33,803 nt of DNA, from contig SHVA01000023.1 of NCBI GenBank assembly GCA_009691195.1, positions 1 through 33,803 of the forward strand, read 5' to 3'. The translations under genes and the position numbers were made by a program. Under the pieces are notes generated by a model, which saw nothing but the letters and a program-made list of their open reading frames with translations, had not been told where the DNA came from and made no database searches. This DNA is from Solirubrobacterales bacterium (GTDB taxonomy: Bacteria > Actinomycetota > Thermoleophilia > Solirubrobacterales > 70-9). Below, piece after piece: positions 14,474 through 25,207 of the stretch. Each line of letters starts with the position of its first letter. Positions within the stretch are counted from its first letter, which is position 1.

Positions 14474-17125
14474 GTGAAGTCAGACGAGATCCGCAAGACC
14501 TTCCTGGACTTCTTCGAGGAGCGCGACCACAGGATCGTGCCCTCGGCGTCGCTGGTGCCGGCCTCGCACGACCCCTCGGTGCTGCTGACCACCGCCGGGA
14601 TGCAGCCCTTCAAGCCGTTCTTCCTCGGCCGGGGCGAGCCGCCCGCCGCCCGCGTCGCCGATGTGCAGCGCTGCTTCAGGACCACCGACATCGAGCAGGT
14701 GGGCAAGACCAAGCGCCACCTGACCTTCTTCGAGATGCTCGGCAACTGGAGTTTCGGCGACTACTTCAAGCAGCAGTCGATCCCCTGGGGCTGGGAGCTC
14801 TCGACGCAGGGCTTCGGCCTTGATCCCGAGTCGATCTGGGTCAGCGTCTTCGAGGGCGACGAGGAGCTGGGCCTCGGCCCGGACACCGAGGCGATCGAGA
14901 TCTGGAGGTCGGTCGGGGTTCCCGACGAGCGCATCGTACGACTACCGCGCTCTGAGAACTTCTGGCAGGCGGGGCGGACCGGGCCCTGCGGCCCCTGCTC
15001 GGAGCTCTACCTCGATCGCGGCGCGCAGTTCGGGCGGCCCGAGGACCGGCCGGGTGACGACAGCGACCGCTTTCTCGAGTTCTGGAACCACGTCTTCATG
15101 ACCTACAACCTCGCCGAGGATGGAACCCTGAGCGAGCTGCCGATGAAGAACATCGACACCGGCATGGGCGTCGAGCGGATGGCGGCGATCCTCCAGGACG
15201 TTGACTCGGTCTTCGAGACCGACGCCCTGCGGCCGCTGGTGGACCTGGCGGAGGAGCTCTCGGGCCGCTCCTACGGGCAGGACGCGACCACCACCCGGGC
15301 GATGCGGATCCTGGCCGACCACTCGCGCGGGACCGCGGCGTTGATCGGCGACGGTGTCGTTCCCTCCAACGAGGACCGCGGTTACGTCCTGCGTCGGGTC
15401 ATGCGCCGCGCGATCCAGCAGGGCCGCGCGATCGGCCTCGAGCCTCCCTACATGGAGCGCTTCGCCGATCGCGCCCTGGAGCTGGTCGCGCCCTCCTCCC
15501 CCGAGCTGGCGGCCGAGCGCGACAACGTCGTGCGCTGGGTGCGCGACGAGGAGGAGAGCTTCGGGCGCACGCTCGACCGCGGCACCCAGATGCTCGCCGA
15601 GCTCACCGACCGCGCCAAGGAGGAGAAGACCTCGTGGGTCAGCGCCGAGGACGCCTTCCAGCTCCACGACACCTACGGCTTTCCCTACGACCTGACCAAG
15701 GAGCTGCTCGCGGAGCAGGGGCTCTCGGTGGACGACCAGGGCTTCGAGGAGCTGATGGATGAGCAGCGTGAGCGGGCGCGGATGGGGGCGGCCACCGCCC
15801 ACGGCTCCGAGGGCCACCATGACGAGGTGCTCGGCTTCACCGCGGAGGCGCCGCCCTCGCGCTTCGTCGGCTACGAGAAGCTGCGCGCCGAGACCAGCGT
15901 CACGGCCTCGAAGCCCGACTCGGGCGCCCAGGATGGCGGCGGGGAGCGGCTGCTCGCCAAGCTCGAGGAGACGCCCTTCTACGCCGAGGGCGGGGGCCAG
16001 GTGGCCGACTCGGGAGTGGTCCGCTGGCCGGGGGGCGAGGGGCGGGTGGCCGACGTCTACCGCGTAGGCGACGACCAGGCGCTCAGCATCGTCACCGAGT
16101 CGGGAGACGGCGCCCCCGAGCCCGGGACCCGGGTCGAGGCCGAGGTGGACTGGGACGCGCGACACGCGACCATGCGCAACCACACTGCGACCCACCTGCT
16201 CCACGCGGCGCTGCGCGAGCGGCTCGGGACCCACGTGCGGCAGGCGGGCTCGGCCGTGCGCTCAGACAAGCTCCGCTTCGATTTCACCCACGGCGCCGCC
16301 CTCTCCAACGACGAGCTGCGCGACATCGGCGACCTGGTCAACGGCTGGATCAAGGAGAGTCATCCCGTTCGCGTGATGCAGATGTCGCGCGAGGAGGCCG
16401 AGAAGCTCGGCGCGATGGCCCTCTTCGGCGAGAAGTACGGCGACTGGGTCCGGGTGGTGGAGGTCGAGGGCGTCTCCCGCGAGCTCTGCGGCGGCACCCA
16501 CGTCGCCAACACCGGCGAGGTCGGGATTTTCGCAATCTCCTCCGAGGGCTCGAGCGCGGCCAACGTCCGCAGGATCGAGGCCCTCTCCGGCCCGGCGGGG
16601 ATCGACTGGTTCCGCGAGCGCTCGAAGGACCTGAGCGAGGTGGGACGCCTGCTGGGCTCCGAGCAGGACCCCGTCGCGGGCGCTAGGCGCAGCGCGGAGC
16701 GGCTCGAGGCGCTCGAACAGGAGGCCAGGCGTGCCGGCGCCCAGGGGGCAAGGGAACGAGCCGGCGAGATCGCCGCCGGGGCGAGCGAGGCCGGGGGGAT
16801 CAAGTTCGTGGCCGAGCGCATCGATGATGCCGACCCCAAGCAGCTGACGGAGCTGGCGAACAAGATCAAGTCGACGCTCGGCGAGGCGGCTGTCGTGCTC
16901 GGGTCCGCATCCGGCGACGGCGTCGCGCTGGTCGCCTGCTTCAGCAAGGCCGCGGTCGAGCGCGGGCTCTCGGCCGACGCGGTCGCTCGCGACGCCGCCC
17001 AGATCGTCGGGGGAGGCGGTGGGGGCCGCGAGGACATGGCCCGTGCCGGCGGCAAGGACGCCTCCAAGCTCGACGAGGCGCTCGAGGCCGCGCGCGGCGC
17101 GATCGAGCGGCAGCTTGGCGCCTAG
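14474..17125 (+). CDS. alaS: Alanyl-tRNA synthetase
   Basis: The 883-residue protein charges tRNA-Ala and edits Ser/Gly errors. The class II core starts SDEIRKTFLDFFEERDH, with TTAGMQPFKPFFLG and CFRTTDIEQVGKTKRHLTFF; the editing domain holds HTATH (about 570-574) and the zinc-type CGGTH (about 672-676); the C-terminal DHHA1 domain carries the glycine-rich GGGGGGREDMARAGG. Length is normal for bacteria. GTG at 14474 is the start, placed by the TAGACT box and by homology of the first residues. In many actinobacteria alaS is followed by ruvX and mltG; here a transporter operon lies between them. Confidence 0.97.
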   Translation: MKSDEIRKTFLDFFEERDHRIVPSASLVPASHDPSVLLTTAGMQPFKPFFLGRGEPPAARVADVQRCFRTTDIEQVGKTKRHLTFFEMLGNWSFGDYFKQQSIPWGWELSTQGFGLDPESIWVSVFEGDEELGLGPDTEAIEIWRSVGVPDERIVRLPRSENFWQAGRTGPCGPCSELYLDRGAQFGRPEDRPGDDSDRFLEFWNHVFMTYNLAEDGTLSELPMKNIDTGMGVERMAAILQDVDSVFETDALRPLVDLAEELSGRSYGQDATTTRAMRILADHSRGTAALIGDGVVPSNEDRGYVLRRVMRRAIQQGRAIGLEPPYMERFADRALELVAPSSPELAAERDNVVRWVRDEEESFGRTLDRGTQMLAELTDRAKEEKTSWVSAEDAFQLHDTYGFPYDLTKELLAEQGLSVDDQGFEELMDEQRERARMGAATAHGSEGHHDEVLGFTAEAPPSRFVGYEKLRAETSVTASKPDSGAQDGGGERLLAKLEETPFYAEGGGQVADSGVVRWPGGEGRVADVYRVGDDQALSIVTESGDGAPEPGTRVEAEVDWDARHATMRNHTATHLLHAALRERLGTHVRQAGSAVRSDKLRFDFTHGAALSNDELRDIGDLVNGWIKESHPVRVMQMSREEAEKLGAMALFGEKYGDWVRVVEVEGVSRELCGGTHVANTGEVGIFAISSEGSSAANVRRIEALSGPAGIDWFRERSKDLSEVGRLLGSEQDPVAGARRSAERLEALEQEARRAGAQGARERAGEIAAGASEAGGIKFVAERIDDADPKQLTELANKIKSTLGEAAVVLGSASGDGVALVACFSKAAVERGLSADAVARDAAQIVGGGGGGREDMARAGGKDASKLDEALEAARGAIERQLGA

Positions 17126-17167
17126 GCGCCGCCACCGCCTGCCGGTCGCCTGAGTTCGGCCTGGGGG

Positions 17168-17197
17168 TTGCCCTGACACCGAAAAAACGGGTATGAA
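17168..17197 (+). promoter_or_regulatory. Candidate sigma-70-type promoter of the peptide transporter operon
   Basis: TTGCCC (17168-17173) and TATGAA (17192-17197) are 18 bases apart, giving a leader of about 70 bases. The leader has a GTCCC-GTTC-GGGAC hairpin at 17241-17254 just before the ribosome site AGGAG (17261-17265). Confidence 0.4.
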
Positions 17198-17271
17198 TAT
17201 GCGGCGCTCTTGGAGTGAGCGCCTGCGTGATTGGAAGATCGTCCCGTTCGGGACAGGGAGAGGAGATCGTT

Positions 17272-18924
17272 TTGAGCAAGGCTTGGAAGGTCCTTTGCCT
17301 CGGCGCCATCACCGCGCTGGCAGCACTCGGGCTCGTCGCCTGTGGCGACAGCGATTCAAGCGGAGGCAGCTCGAGCGGAGGTGGCGATGTCAACGTCACC
17401 ATGACCTCCTTTCCCGACTACATCGACCCTCAGCTCTCCTACACGCTCGAGGGCTGGGAAGTCCTCTGGAACACCTACGTGCCGTTGCTGACCTACAAGC
17501 ACGAGGCCGGCGAGGACGGCACACAGGTCGTCCCGGGCCTCGCGGAGGACATGCCCGAGATCTCAGCCGACGGCAAGACCTACAAGCTGACCCTTCGCAG
17601 TGGGATGAAGTATTCCGACGGAACGCCGATCAAGGCTTCCGACTTCACCTACGCGATCGAGCGTCTGTTCGACGTCCAGTCGGGCGGCTCGGTCTTCTAT
17701 GAGGGGATCGTCGGCGCTTCCGACTACGTCGCCGGCAAGGCCGACACGATCAGCGGGATCACGACCGACGACAAGACGGGCGAGATCACGATCCAGCTGG
17801 AGGACGCCAACGGCACATTCACCGACCTGCTCGGGCTGATGTTCGCGGCCCCGGTGCCGCCGAGCACGCCCAAGGACAAGAACGCGACCAACGACCCGCC
17901 GCCCTCGAGCGGCCCGTTCGAGATCACCTCGGTTGACGCGCCCCACACGCTGGTGATGGAGCGCAACCCGCAGTTCAAGACCGTTCAGGACGCCGGCGCC
18001 AACGAGGTCGCCGACGCACAGGTGGACAAGATCACGGTCACCCAGAACAAGTCGAACAGCGCCCAGGTGACCGGTGTCGAGCAGAACAACATCGACTTCA
18101 TGGTCGATCCGCCCGACGCCGACCGCCTCCCCGAGGTTCAGGCGCGCTTCTCGGACCGCTTCCGGCTCGAGGAGTCGATCAATACGTACTACTTCTGGAT
18201 GAACACCCAGGAGCCGCCGTTCGACGACCTCAAGGTCCGTCAGGCGGTCAACTACGCGATCGACCCCGAGGCCCTCAACCGCGTCTTCGGTGGCCGCTTG
18301 GCCCCGACCCAGCAGATCCTGCCGCCGGGGATGCCGGGCTACGAGCAGTACACGCTGTATCCGGGCCCGGATCTGGACAAGGCCAAGCAGCTCCTGGCCG
18401 AGGCCGATCCGTCGGACAAGGACATCACGGTCTGGACCGATGACGAGCCGGACCGCAAGCGGATCGGCGCGTACTACCAGGACGTGCTCAACCAGATGGG
18501 CTTCAACGCGAGCCTCAAGATCATCGCCGGCGACGTCTACTTCACGACGATCGGCAATGCGAGCACGCCTGACCTGGACACCGGGTTCTCGGACTGGATC
18601 CAGGACTTCCCGCACCCGGACGACTTCTTCCGTCCGCTGCTGAACGGGGAGAACAACCTGCCCACCAACAGCAACAATTTCTCGCACGTAGACATTCCTG
18701 AGCTCGACAAGAAGCAGGACGAGCTGGTCCAGAAGCAGATCACGGACGAGGGTGTCACCGACGATTACGCCGCCCTTGACAAGGCCTACATGGAGCAGGC
18801 GGTCTGGGCGCCGTACGGGAACGAGCAGTTCACGACGTTCATGTCCGACCGGCTCGACTTCGGTCAGGCCTACAGCCATCTGCTGTTCAGCCAGGACTAC
18901 AGCGCCTTCGCGCTCAGCAACTGA
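17272..18924 (+). CDS. ABC transporter substrate-binding lipoprotein, family 5 (oligopeptide type)
   Basis: This extracytoplasmic lipoprotein captures peptides or similar solutes for the permeases encoded next. The 550-residue product starts at TTG 17272, six bases after an AGGAG site, giving a lipoprotein signal peptide with lipobox LVAC (C24) and a Ser/Gly-rich linker. The SBP_bac_5 body is plain: YTLEGWEVLWNTYVPLLTY, KTYKLTLRSGMKYSDGTPIK, VRQAVNYAIDPEALNRVFGG and a long lobe-II segment. An earlier start at 17215 would bury the signal peptide and is rejected. It heads a five-gene operon. The substrate cannot be told; dipeptides, oligopeptides and other small solutes are all known for this family. 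Confidence 0.92.
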   Translation: MSKAWKVLCLGAITALAALGLVACGDSDSSGGSSSGGGDVNVTMTSFPDYIDPQLSYTLEGWEVLWNTYVPLLTYKHEAGEDGTQVVPGLAEDMPEISADGKTYKLTLRSGMKYSDGTPIKASDFTYAIERLFDVQSGGSVFYEGIVGASDYVAGKADTISGITTDDKTGEITIQLEDANGTFTDLLGLMFAAPVPPSTPKDKNATNDPPPSSGPFEITSVDAPHTLVMERNPQFKTVQDAGANEVADAQVDKITVTQNKSNSAQVTGVEQNNIDFMVDPPDADRLPEVQARFSDRFRLEESINTYYFWMNTQEPPFDDLKVRQAVNYAIDPEALNRVFGGRLAPTQQILPPGMPGYEQYTLYPGPDLDKAKQLLAEADPSDKDITVWTDDEPDRKRIGAYYQDVLNQMGFNASLKIIAGDVYFTTIGNASTPDLDTGFSDWIQDFPHPDDFFRPLLNGENNLPTNSNNFSHVDIPELDKKQDELVQKQITDEGVTDDYAALDKAYMEQAVWAPYGNEQFTTFMSDRLDFGQAYSHLLFSQDYSAFALSN

Positions 18925-18955
18925 CGCGACCCGGGCGATTTGGGATGAGAGGTAT

Positions 18956-18983
18956 CGGGAGGGGCCCAGGCGGGCCCCTCCCG
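18956..18983 (+). promoter_or_regulatory. Intercistronic 12-bp perfect hairpin after the binding-protein gene
   Basis: CGGGAGGGGCCC (18956-18967) pairs fully with GGGCCCCTCCCG (18972-18983) across an AGGC loop. No T-run follows, so it is not a standard terminator. It lies 32 bases after the lipoprotein stop and 24 before the permease start, a position suited to stabilising the upstream mRNA so that binding protein is made in excess. Confidence 0.65.
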
Positions 18984-19006
18984 ACTGACTAGGGAGACTG
19001 GAACGA

Positions 19007-20083
19007 GTGGCGCCAGATCCTTTCTTCGAAACCGACACTCCCTCCGGTGCTTCGATGCCGGGGGGCGAGGTCCCGTTGCACCTCGACCTCAGCGGCAGCG
19101 CCGTGGGCCTGGAGGGGGTCGAGGGTCGTAGCCCCTGGTACCTCGCCTACCTCCGGCTGCGCCGCAACAAGGTCGCGCTCGCCTTCGGGGGGCTGTTCAT
19201 CGCGATCGTGCTCTTCTGCCTCGCGGGACCGCTGTGGGCCACCCACGTCGCCGGCACCGACCCCAACACCAACCACATCACCGACACGATCGAGATCGGC
19301 GGCGAGGAGACCGATGTCGTCGCGCCCAACGGGACGCCTCTCGGACCGGGCCTGCACGCCAAGTACCTGCTCGGGGCCGACCAGAACGGCCGCGACGTGA
19401 TGGTCCGCCTCATGTACGGCGGGCGGACGTCGATCTACATCGGGGTGGTGGCCGCCCTGGTGACGACCTTCTTCGCGGTACTCGTGGCCCTGCTCGCCGG
19501 CTTCTACCGGGGTTGGACCGACTCGGCCCTGTCGCGCTTCATGGACGTGATCTGGGCCTTCCCGGTTCTGCTGCTGGGGATCGCGCTCGGCACGGCGCTG
19601 GCGGTGGGGGGGCTGAAGCTGGGCCCGATCGTGATCGCAGGTGACTCGCTGTGGATACCGATCCTGATCATCGGCTTCGTCTACGTGCCCTACATGGCGA
19701 GGCCGCTGCGCGGTGAGATCCTGGCGCTGCGCGAGAAGGAGTTCATCGAGGCCGCCACCGCCCAGGGCAAGGGCTCGTGGCGGATCATGTTCACGGAGCT
19801 GATGCCCAACATCACCTCGACGATCATTGTCTTCTTCACGCTCAACATCGCCAACAACATGCTGCTGGAGTCGGCGCTGTCGTTCCTCGGGGCCGGTGTG
19901 CAGCCGCCCAACGCGAGCTGGGGAACGATGATCGCCGACGGCTACCAGACGATCTACACGGCCCCCCACCTGACGATCGTCCCCGGCCTGATGATCGTGC
20001 TCACGGTCCTGTCGCTGAACGTCTTCGGCGACGGCCTTCGCGACGCACTCGACCCGCGGGCCAAGATCCGCCTGGAGAGCTAG
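19007..20083 (+). CDS. ABC transporter permease, OppC/DppC type
   Basis: The 358-residue inner-membrane protein is one half of the transport channel. A cytoplasmic N-terminal extension (1-~55) precedes the first helix at about 58-78; a periplasmic loop (80-125) includes KYLLGADQNGRDVMVRLMYG, typical of OppC; five more helices follow. The EAA loop that docks on the ATPase reads EFIEAATAQGKGSWRIMFTE. It starts with GTG at 19007 with AGGGAG about ten bases upstream. The order lipoprotein-C-B-D-F differs from the more usual A-B-C-D-F. Confidence 0.92.
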   Translation: MAPDPFFETDTPSGASMPGGEVPLHLDLSGSAVGLEGVEGRSPWYLAYLRLRRNKVALAFGGLFIAIVLFCLAGPLWATHVAGTDPNTNHITDTIEIGGEETDVVAPNGTPLGPGLHAKYLLGADQNGRDVMVRLMYGGRTSIYIGVVAALVTTFFAVLVALLAGFYRGWTDSALSRFMDVIWAFPVLLLGIALGTALAVGGLKLGPIVIAGDSLWIPILIIGFVYVPYMARPLRGEILALREKEFIEAATAQGKGSWRIMFTELMPNITSTIIVFFTLNIANNMLLESALSFLGAGVQPPNASWGTMIADGYQTIYTAPHLTIVPGLMIVLTVLSLNVFGDGLRDALDPRAKIRLES

Positions 20084-20086
20084 GGC

Positions 20087-21046
20087 GTGGGGCGCTTCAT
20101 AGCCAAGCGGCTGGTCGGCATGGTCGGGGTCCTGTTCGCGATCTCGGTGATCGTCTTCCTGATCTTCAACGTGATCCCGAACTCGGACCCGGCGGCGAGG
20201 ATCGCGGGCAAGAACGCCGACGCCGAGCTGATCGCACGGGTCAACGACGACCTCGGTCTCAACGACCCGCTGCCGGTCCAGTACGTGACCCTGATGAAGG
20301 AGATCTTCACCGGCCAGCTGACCTCCTACTCGAGCGACCTCAACGTCGACGAGCAGATCCGGGAGGGAATTCCCGCGACGATGTCGCTCTGCATCGGCGC
20401 CGCCATCATCTGGATGGCCTTCGCGATCGTCTTCGGCTACCTGAGCGCGGTCCGGGCCGGCGGGAAGCTCGACACGATGCTCACGGTCCTGGCGCTGATC
20501 GGCATCTCGCTGCCCGTCTTCTGGCTGGCGGCAATTCTCCTCTACTACCTCAGCTTCAGGGTCCAGCTCTTCCCGACGGGCGGATACGTGCCCCTGACCG
20601 AGGACCCGGCGCAGTGGGCCTACCACCTGCTGTTGCCGTGGATCACCCTGGCCGTCCTGTTCATCGGCTTCTACAGCCGGCTGCTGCGCTCGAGCATGCT
20701 CGACGTGATGAACGAGGACTACGTGCGCACCGCCCGCGCCAAGGGGCTCAGCGAGCGCCAGGTGCGCACCCGCCACGTCCTTCGCAACTCCCTGATCCCG
20801 ATCGTGACCCTGTTCGGGCTCGACTTCGGCGCGGTGGTCGGCGGCGGCGCCATCCTCACCGAGACCGTCTTCAACATCAACGGCGTCGGCCTCTACGCCG
20901 GCGAGGCGATCGGCTCTCTCGACCTGCCGCCGTTGATGGCCGTGACCATGTTCGGGGCCTTCTTCATCGTCCTCTTCAACACGATCGTCGACATCCTCTA
21001 CGCCTACCTCGATCCCCGGATCAGGCTGGGGAGCTCGGCCGTATGA
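20087..21046 (+). CDS. ABC transporter permease, OppB/DppB type
   Basis: The 319-residue inner-membrane partner of the preceding permease has six helices, the first at about 9-29 (VGMVGVLFAISVIVFLIFNV). The EAA loop reads EDYVRTARAKGLSERQVRTR, and the end DILYAYLDPRIRLG is typical of OppB. It starts at GTG 20087, three bases after the previous stop, and its TGA overlaps the next ATG as ATGA. The two permeases form the heterodimeric pore. Confidence 0.93.
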   Translation: MGRFIAKRLVGMVGVLFAISVIVFLIFNVIPNSDPAARIAGKNADAELIARVNDDLGLNDPLPVQYVTLMKEIFTGQLTSYSSDLNVDEQIREGIPATMSLCIGAAIIWMAFAIVFGYLSAVRAGGKLDTMLTVLALIGISLPVFWLAAILLYYLSFRVQLFPTGGYVPLTEDPAQWAYHLLLPWITLAVLFIGFYSRLLRSSMLDVMNEDYVRTARAKGLSERQVRTRHVLRNSLIPIVTLFGLDFGAVVGGGAILTETVFNINGVGLYAGEAIGSLDLPPLMAVTMFGAFFIVLFNTIVDILYAYLDPRIRLGSSAV

Positions 21047-22091
21047 GCCCCAGGGCGACCGCGTCGGGCCCGCTTCTGTCGGTCAAGGACCTCGAGGTCG
21101 GCTTCGCCACCGAGGACGGGCTCCTTAAGGCGGTTGACGGCGTCTCATTCGAGCTCGCCCGCGGCGAGGTCCTGGGGATCGTGGGGGAGTCGGGCTGCGG
21201 CAAGAGCGTCACGGCACAGACCGTGATGGGGCTGACCCGCTCGAGCAACGCCCGAATCTCGGGCTCGGTGGAGTTCAACGGCGCCGACCTGATCGAGGCG
21301 AGCGACGACGATCTGCGCAAGGTGCGGGGCGAGAGCATCGCAATGATCTTCCAGGACCCGATGACCTCGCTCAATCCGGTCTACAAGGTCGGTAAGCAGA
21401 TCGCCGAGCAGATCCTGGCCCACCGTGACGTTTCCGACAAGGAGGCGCGGGACCGGGCGATTGAGCTCCTTCGCGATGTCGGCATCCCGCACCCCGAGCG
21501 CCGGATCGATGACTATCCCTACGAGTACTCCGGCGGAATGCGGCAGCGCGCGATGGTGGCGATGGCGCTATCGCTGGAGCCGGAGGTTCTGATCGCCGAC
21601 GAGCCGACCACGGCACTCGACGTCACGATCCAGGCGCAGATCCTGACGCTGATCGAGCAGCTCAACCGCGACCGGGACCTTGCGGTGGTGCTGATCACGC
21701 ACGACCTCGGCGTCGTAGCCGAGGTCGCCGACAGGGTCCAGGTCATGTACGCCGGACAGGTGGTCGAGCGCGGCACCCTGGATGAGATCTTCTACGACCC
21801 CCAGCATCCCTACACCTGGGGCCTGCTCGGCTCGCTCACGCGCCTGGACCGGCCGAGGCCGAAGCGGCTCCCCCAGATCGCCGGGCAGCCGCCCTCGCTG
21901 CTGTCACCGCCCGGGGGCTGCCGCTTTCGGCCGCGCTGCCCTCACGCGTTCGAGCAGTGCGCGGAGCTGCCGTCGCTCGAGGGTCGCCTCGGCAAGCGCT
22001 CCGAGCACGCCGACCGCTGCTGGCTGCAGCCGAAGGAGAAGGAGAGCCGCCGAAGCGTCGACGGCCGGATCGGCCTGGGGGCGCCGGCGGC

Positions 22092-22095
<4 letters not shown>
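21043..22095 (+). CDS. ABC transporter ATP-binding protein, OppD/DppD type
   Basis: The 350-residue cytoplasmic ATPase powers transport with the next gene's product. Walker A is GESGCGKS (48-55), the Q-loop is in [14 protein letters not shown], the signature [16 protein letters not shown], Walker [13 protein letters not shown], and the H-loop LITHDLGVV. The oligo_HPY C-terminal domain carries four cysteines, C293-x5-C299-x6-C306-x19-C326, the pattern reported to hold a [4Fe-4S] cluster in mycobacterial OppD. The frame is open far upstream, but the ATG at 21043, overlapping the permease stop as ATGA, is the homologous start. Confidence 0.94.
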
Positions 22096-23186
<1,091 letters not shown>

Positions 23187-23221
23187 AGCCCGTTTGCGAC
23201 GCCGCGCCGCGGCCGAACCCC

Positions 23222-23227
23222 TACCTT
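23222..23227 (+). promoter_or_regulatory. TANNNT -10 box before ruvX
   Basis: TACCTT ends seven bases before TTG 23235. An overlapping TACGCT (23228-23233) ends seven bases before an in-frame GTG at 23241, so the exact start is ambiguous. Confidence 0.4.
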
Positions 23228-23234
23228 TACGCTC

Positions 23235-23654
23235 TTGCGCGTGCTTGGACTCGACTACGGGGCCGCCCGCTGCGGCTGTGCCATCTCGGACCCGACGGGG
23301 ACGATCGTGACGCCGCTCAGCGCGATCGACCCCGATCTGGGGCAGGTGGCGGAGCTCGTGGCCAGCCGCTCGGCGGAGCGCGTCGTGATAGGTCTACCCG
23401 TCTCCATGGACGGGACCGAGGGGCCGCAGGCGGCCGTGACCAGGGAATTCGCGACGGAGCTCAGCGCGCGGCTCGACGTGCCTGTCGAGGCCTACGACGA
23501 ACGCCTCACCACGCGCATGGCTGAGCACAGCGCCCGCGAGGGCGCGGGCGCCGACGAGGACTCGCTCGCCGCCGCGCACATGCTCGAGTCCTACCTCGCC
23601 TCCAAGGCCCGCCAGGAGTCGGCGGACGCCGGGACCGGCGGAGGCGGTCCATGA
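23235..23654 (+). CDS. ruvX: RuvX/YqgF family Holliday junction resolvase-like protein
   Basis: The 139-residue RNase H-fold protein belongs to the YqgF/RuvX family, linked to 16S rRNA 5' end maturation and to Holliday junction resolution. Visible landmarks are MRVLGLDYGAARCGCAISDP (catalytic Asp in LDYG), VIGLPVSMDGTEG, VEAYDERLTTRMAEH and the final Asp in DEDSLAAAHMLESYL. TTG at 23235 gives the canonical MRVLGLDYG start; GTG at 23241 is the alternative. Its TGA overlaps the mltG start as ATGA, a very common gene pair in actinobacteria. Confidence 0.93.
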   Translation: MRVLGLDYGAARCGCAISDPTGTIVTPLSAIDPDLGQVAELVASRSAERVVIGLPVSMDGTEGPQAAVTREFATELSARLDVPVEAYDERLTTRMAEHSAREGAGADEDSLAAAHMLESYLASKARQESADAGTGGGGP

Positions 23655-25204
23655 GCGACGAGCGCGGGGACTGGTTCGCCGACGAGGAGGGGAACCTCAC
23701 CCCGCCGGGAGAGGGCCGCCTCAAGCCCGAGACGGATGAGTTCGGGCGCGACGATCCCGAGGTCCTGGAGCGCGAGCGGCGCCGCCGCGAACGCGAGCAG
23801 GGACGCCGCACGGGCCGAAGCGAGCGCAAGGCCAAGCGCGCCGCCGGTGGCGGTGGAGGCGGCGGCTTCCTCGGCGGTCTGATGGGCCGCCGGACCCGCA
23901 AGGCTGATACCGGCGAGGAGCCCGCGGCCCCCCGGCGCCGGCAGCCCGCTGAGGAGCCCCCGGCAGCGCCGCCCACCGCCCAGCAGCCCGCTGCTCCGCC
24001 ACCGGCGCCGCAGCAGCCCGCCGCGCCCCCGCCGCCGGCCCAGCCCTCGCCCGCCCCGGAGGCCGCCCAGGCAGCGCCCCGCCGCAAGCGAGCGCCGAGG
24101 GCCGACCAGGCCCCTCCGCCGTCCGGCGATAAGGTTCCCTCGGGTCGTGGAGGCAGGGCCCGCTACGGCAGGCGCCGGATCCTCGCGATCGTGCTCGGGA
24201 TCGTCGGCGTTCTCTTTCTCTGGTTCCTGGTCGCGCTGTTCCAGCCCTTCGCCGGCGACGGACAGGGCGAGGGCCGGGTCGCGGTGGAGATTCCCCAGGG
24301 CGCCCCGGCGAAGCAGGTCGCCGATCTGCTCGACGAGAAGGGGGTGATCTCGAGCAGCCGCCTGTTCCAGATCAGGCTGAAGCTCTCGGGCAAGAGCGGC
24401 GAGATCATCACCGGCCCGCTGGCGATGGCGAGCGGGATGAGCTACGGCGCGGCGATCGACCGGCTCACGGGGCAGACCTCGGAGGAGGGCCGGCTCAGCC
24501 TGCCGGAGGGCTACTCGCGCGACCAGTTCGCGCCGCTGGTCCAGGGCGCGGGTGTCAGCGGTGACTACCTGGCGGCGTCGAAGAGCCACAAGGGCTTCAA
24601 CCCGGCTACCTACGGGGCCGAGAGCCCCTCAAGCCTCGAGGGCTTCCTGTTCCCGGCCACCTACGACGTCAAGCCGGGAGAGACCGCTGACGATCTGGTC
24701 GCCGAGCAGCTTCAGGCCTTCCAGGCGAACGTGGGCCAGGTCAACCTCAAGTACGCCAAGTCGAAGAACCTCAACGTCTACGACATCCTCAAGATCGCCT
24801 CGATGATCAACCGCGAGGTGACGGTGCAGAAGGAGGCCCCGCTGGTTGCCGCGGTGATCTACAACCGCCTCAGCCGCGGCGAGCCGCTCGCGATCGACGC
24901 GACCACCCGCTACGAGTTCAAGAACTACACCCAGCCGATCACCCAGGCTCAGCTCGAGAGCTCGTCTCTCTACAACACGCGCACCCACGCGGGCCTGCCC
25001 CCGACGCCGATCGGCAACCCCGGGCTCGCCGCGATCAGGGCCGCGGCCCACCCCGCCAACGTCAACTACATCTTCTACGTCGTCAAGCCCGGCACCTGTG
25101 GCGAGCACGCCTTCACCGACAACCTGGCTGAGTTCAACAAGCTCGTCGAGCAGTACAACAGCGCCCGCACCGCCGCGGGTGGCGACTCGCCGACGAGCTG
25201 CTGA
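23651..25204 (+). CDS. mltG: Endolytic murein transglycosylase MltG
   Basis: This membrane-anchored enzyme cuts nascent glycan strands and so sets their length during cell-wall growth. The 517-residue protein has a long cytoplasmic tail: charged to about 85, then Pro/Ala/Gln-rich with repeated QQPAAPPP (about 105-160). One membrane helix lies at 177-198, a LysM-like region at about 208-270, and the YceG domain after it. The catalytic Glu is E389 in ASMINREV, followed by VAAVIYNRL and the substrate segment TRTHAGLPPTPIGNPGLAAI. The tail is much longer than in E. coli, as is usual in actinobacteria. Start ATG overlaps the ruvX stop. Confidence 0.95.
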   Translation: MSDERGDWFADEEGNLTPPGEGRLKPETDEFGRDDPEVLERERRRREREQGRRTGRSERKAKRAAGGGGGGGFLGGLMGRRTRKADTGEEPAAPRRRQPAEEPPAAPPTAQQPAAPPPAPQQPAAPPPPAQPSPAPEAAQAAPRRKRAPRADQAPPPSGDKVPSGRGGRARYGRRRILAIVLGIVGVLFLWFLVALFQPFAGDGQGEGRVAVEIPQGAPAKQVADLLDEKGVISSSRLFQIRLKLSGKSGEIITGPLAMASGMSYGAAIDRLTGQTSEEGRLSLPEGYSRDQFAPLVQGAGVSGDYLAASKSHKGFNPATYGAESPSSLEGFLFPATYDVKPGETADDLVAEQLQAFQANVGQVNLKYAKSKNLNVYDILKIASMINREVTVQKEAPLVAAVIYNRLSRGEPLAIDATTRYEFKNYTQPITQAQLESSSLYNTRTHAGLPPTPIGNPGLAAIRAAAHPANVNYIFYVVKPGTCGEHAFTDNLAEFNKLVEQYNSARTAAGGDSPTSC

Positions 25205-25207
25205 TAG

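Noticed and set aside
18956-18983. The intercistronic hairpin as a rho-independent terminator
   Set aside because: No T-run follows, and the permease genes downstream need the same transcript.
19777-21042. The open frame running upstream of the oppD start, giving a 772-residue reading
   Set aside because: The first part runs out of frame across two permease genes with non-protein-like composition. Homology begins at ATG 21043, which overlaps the permease stop.
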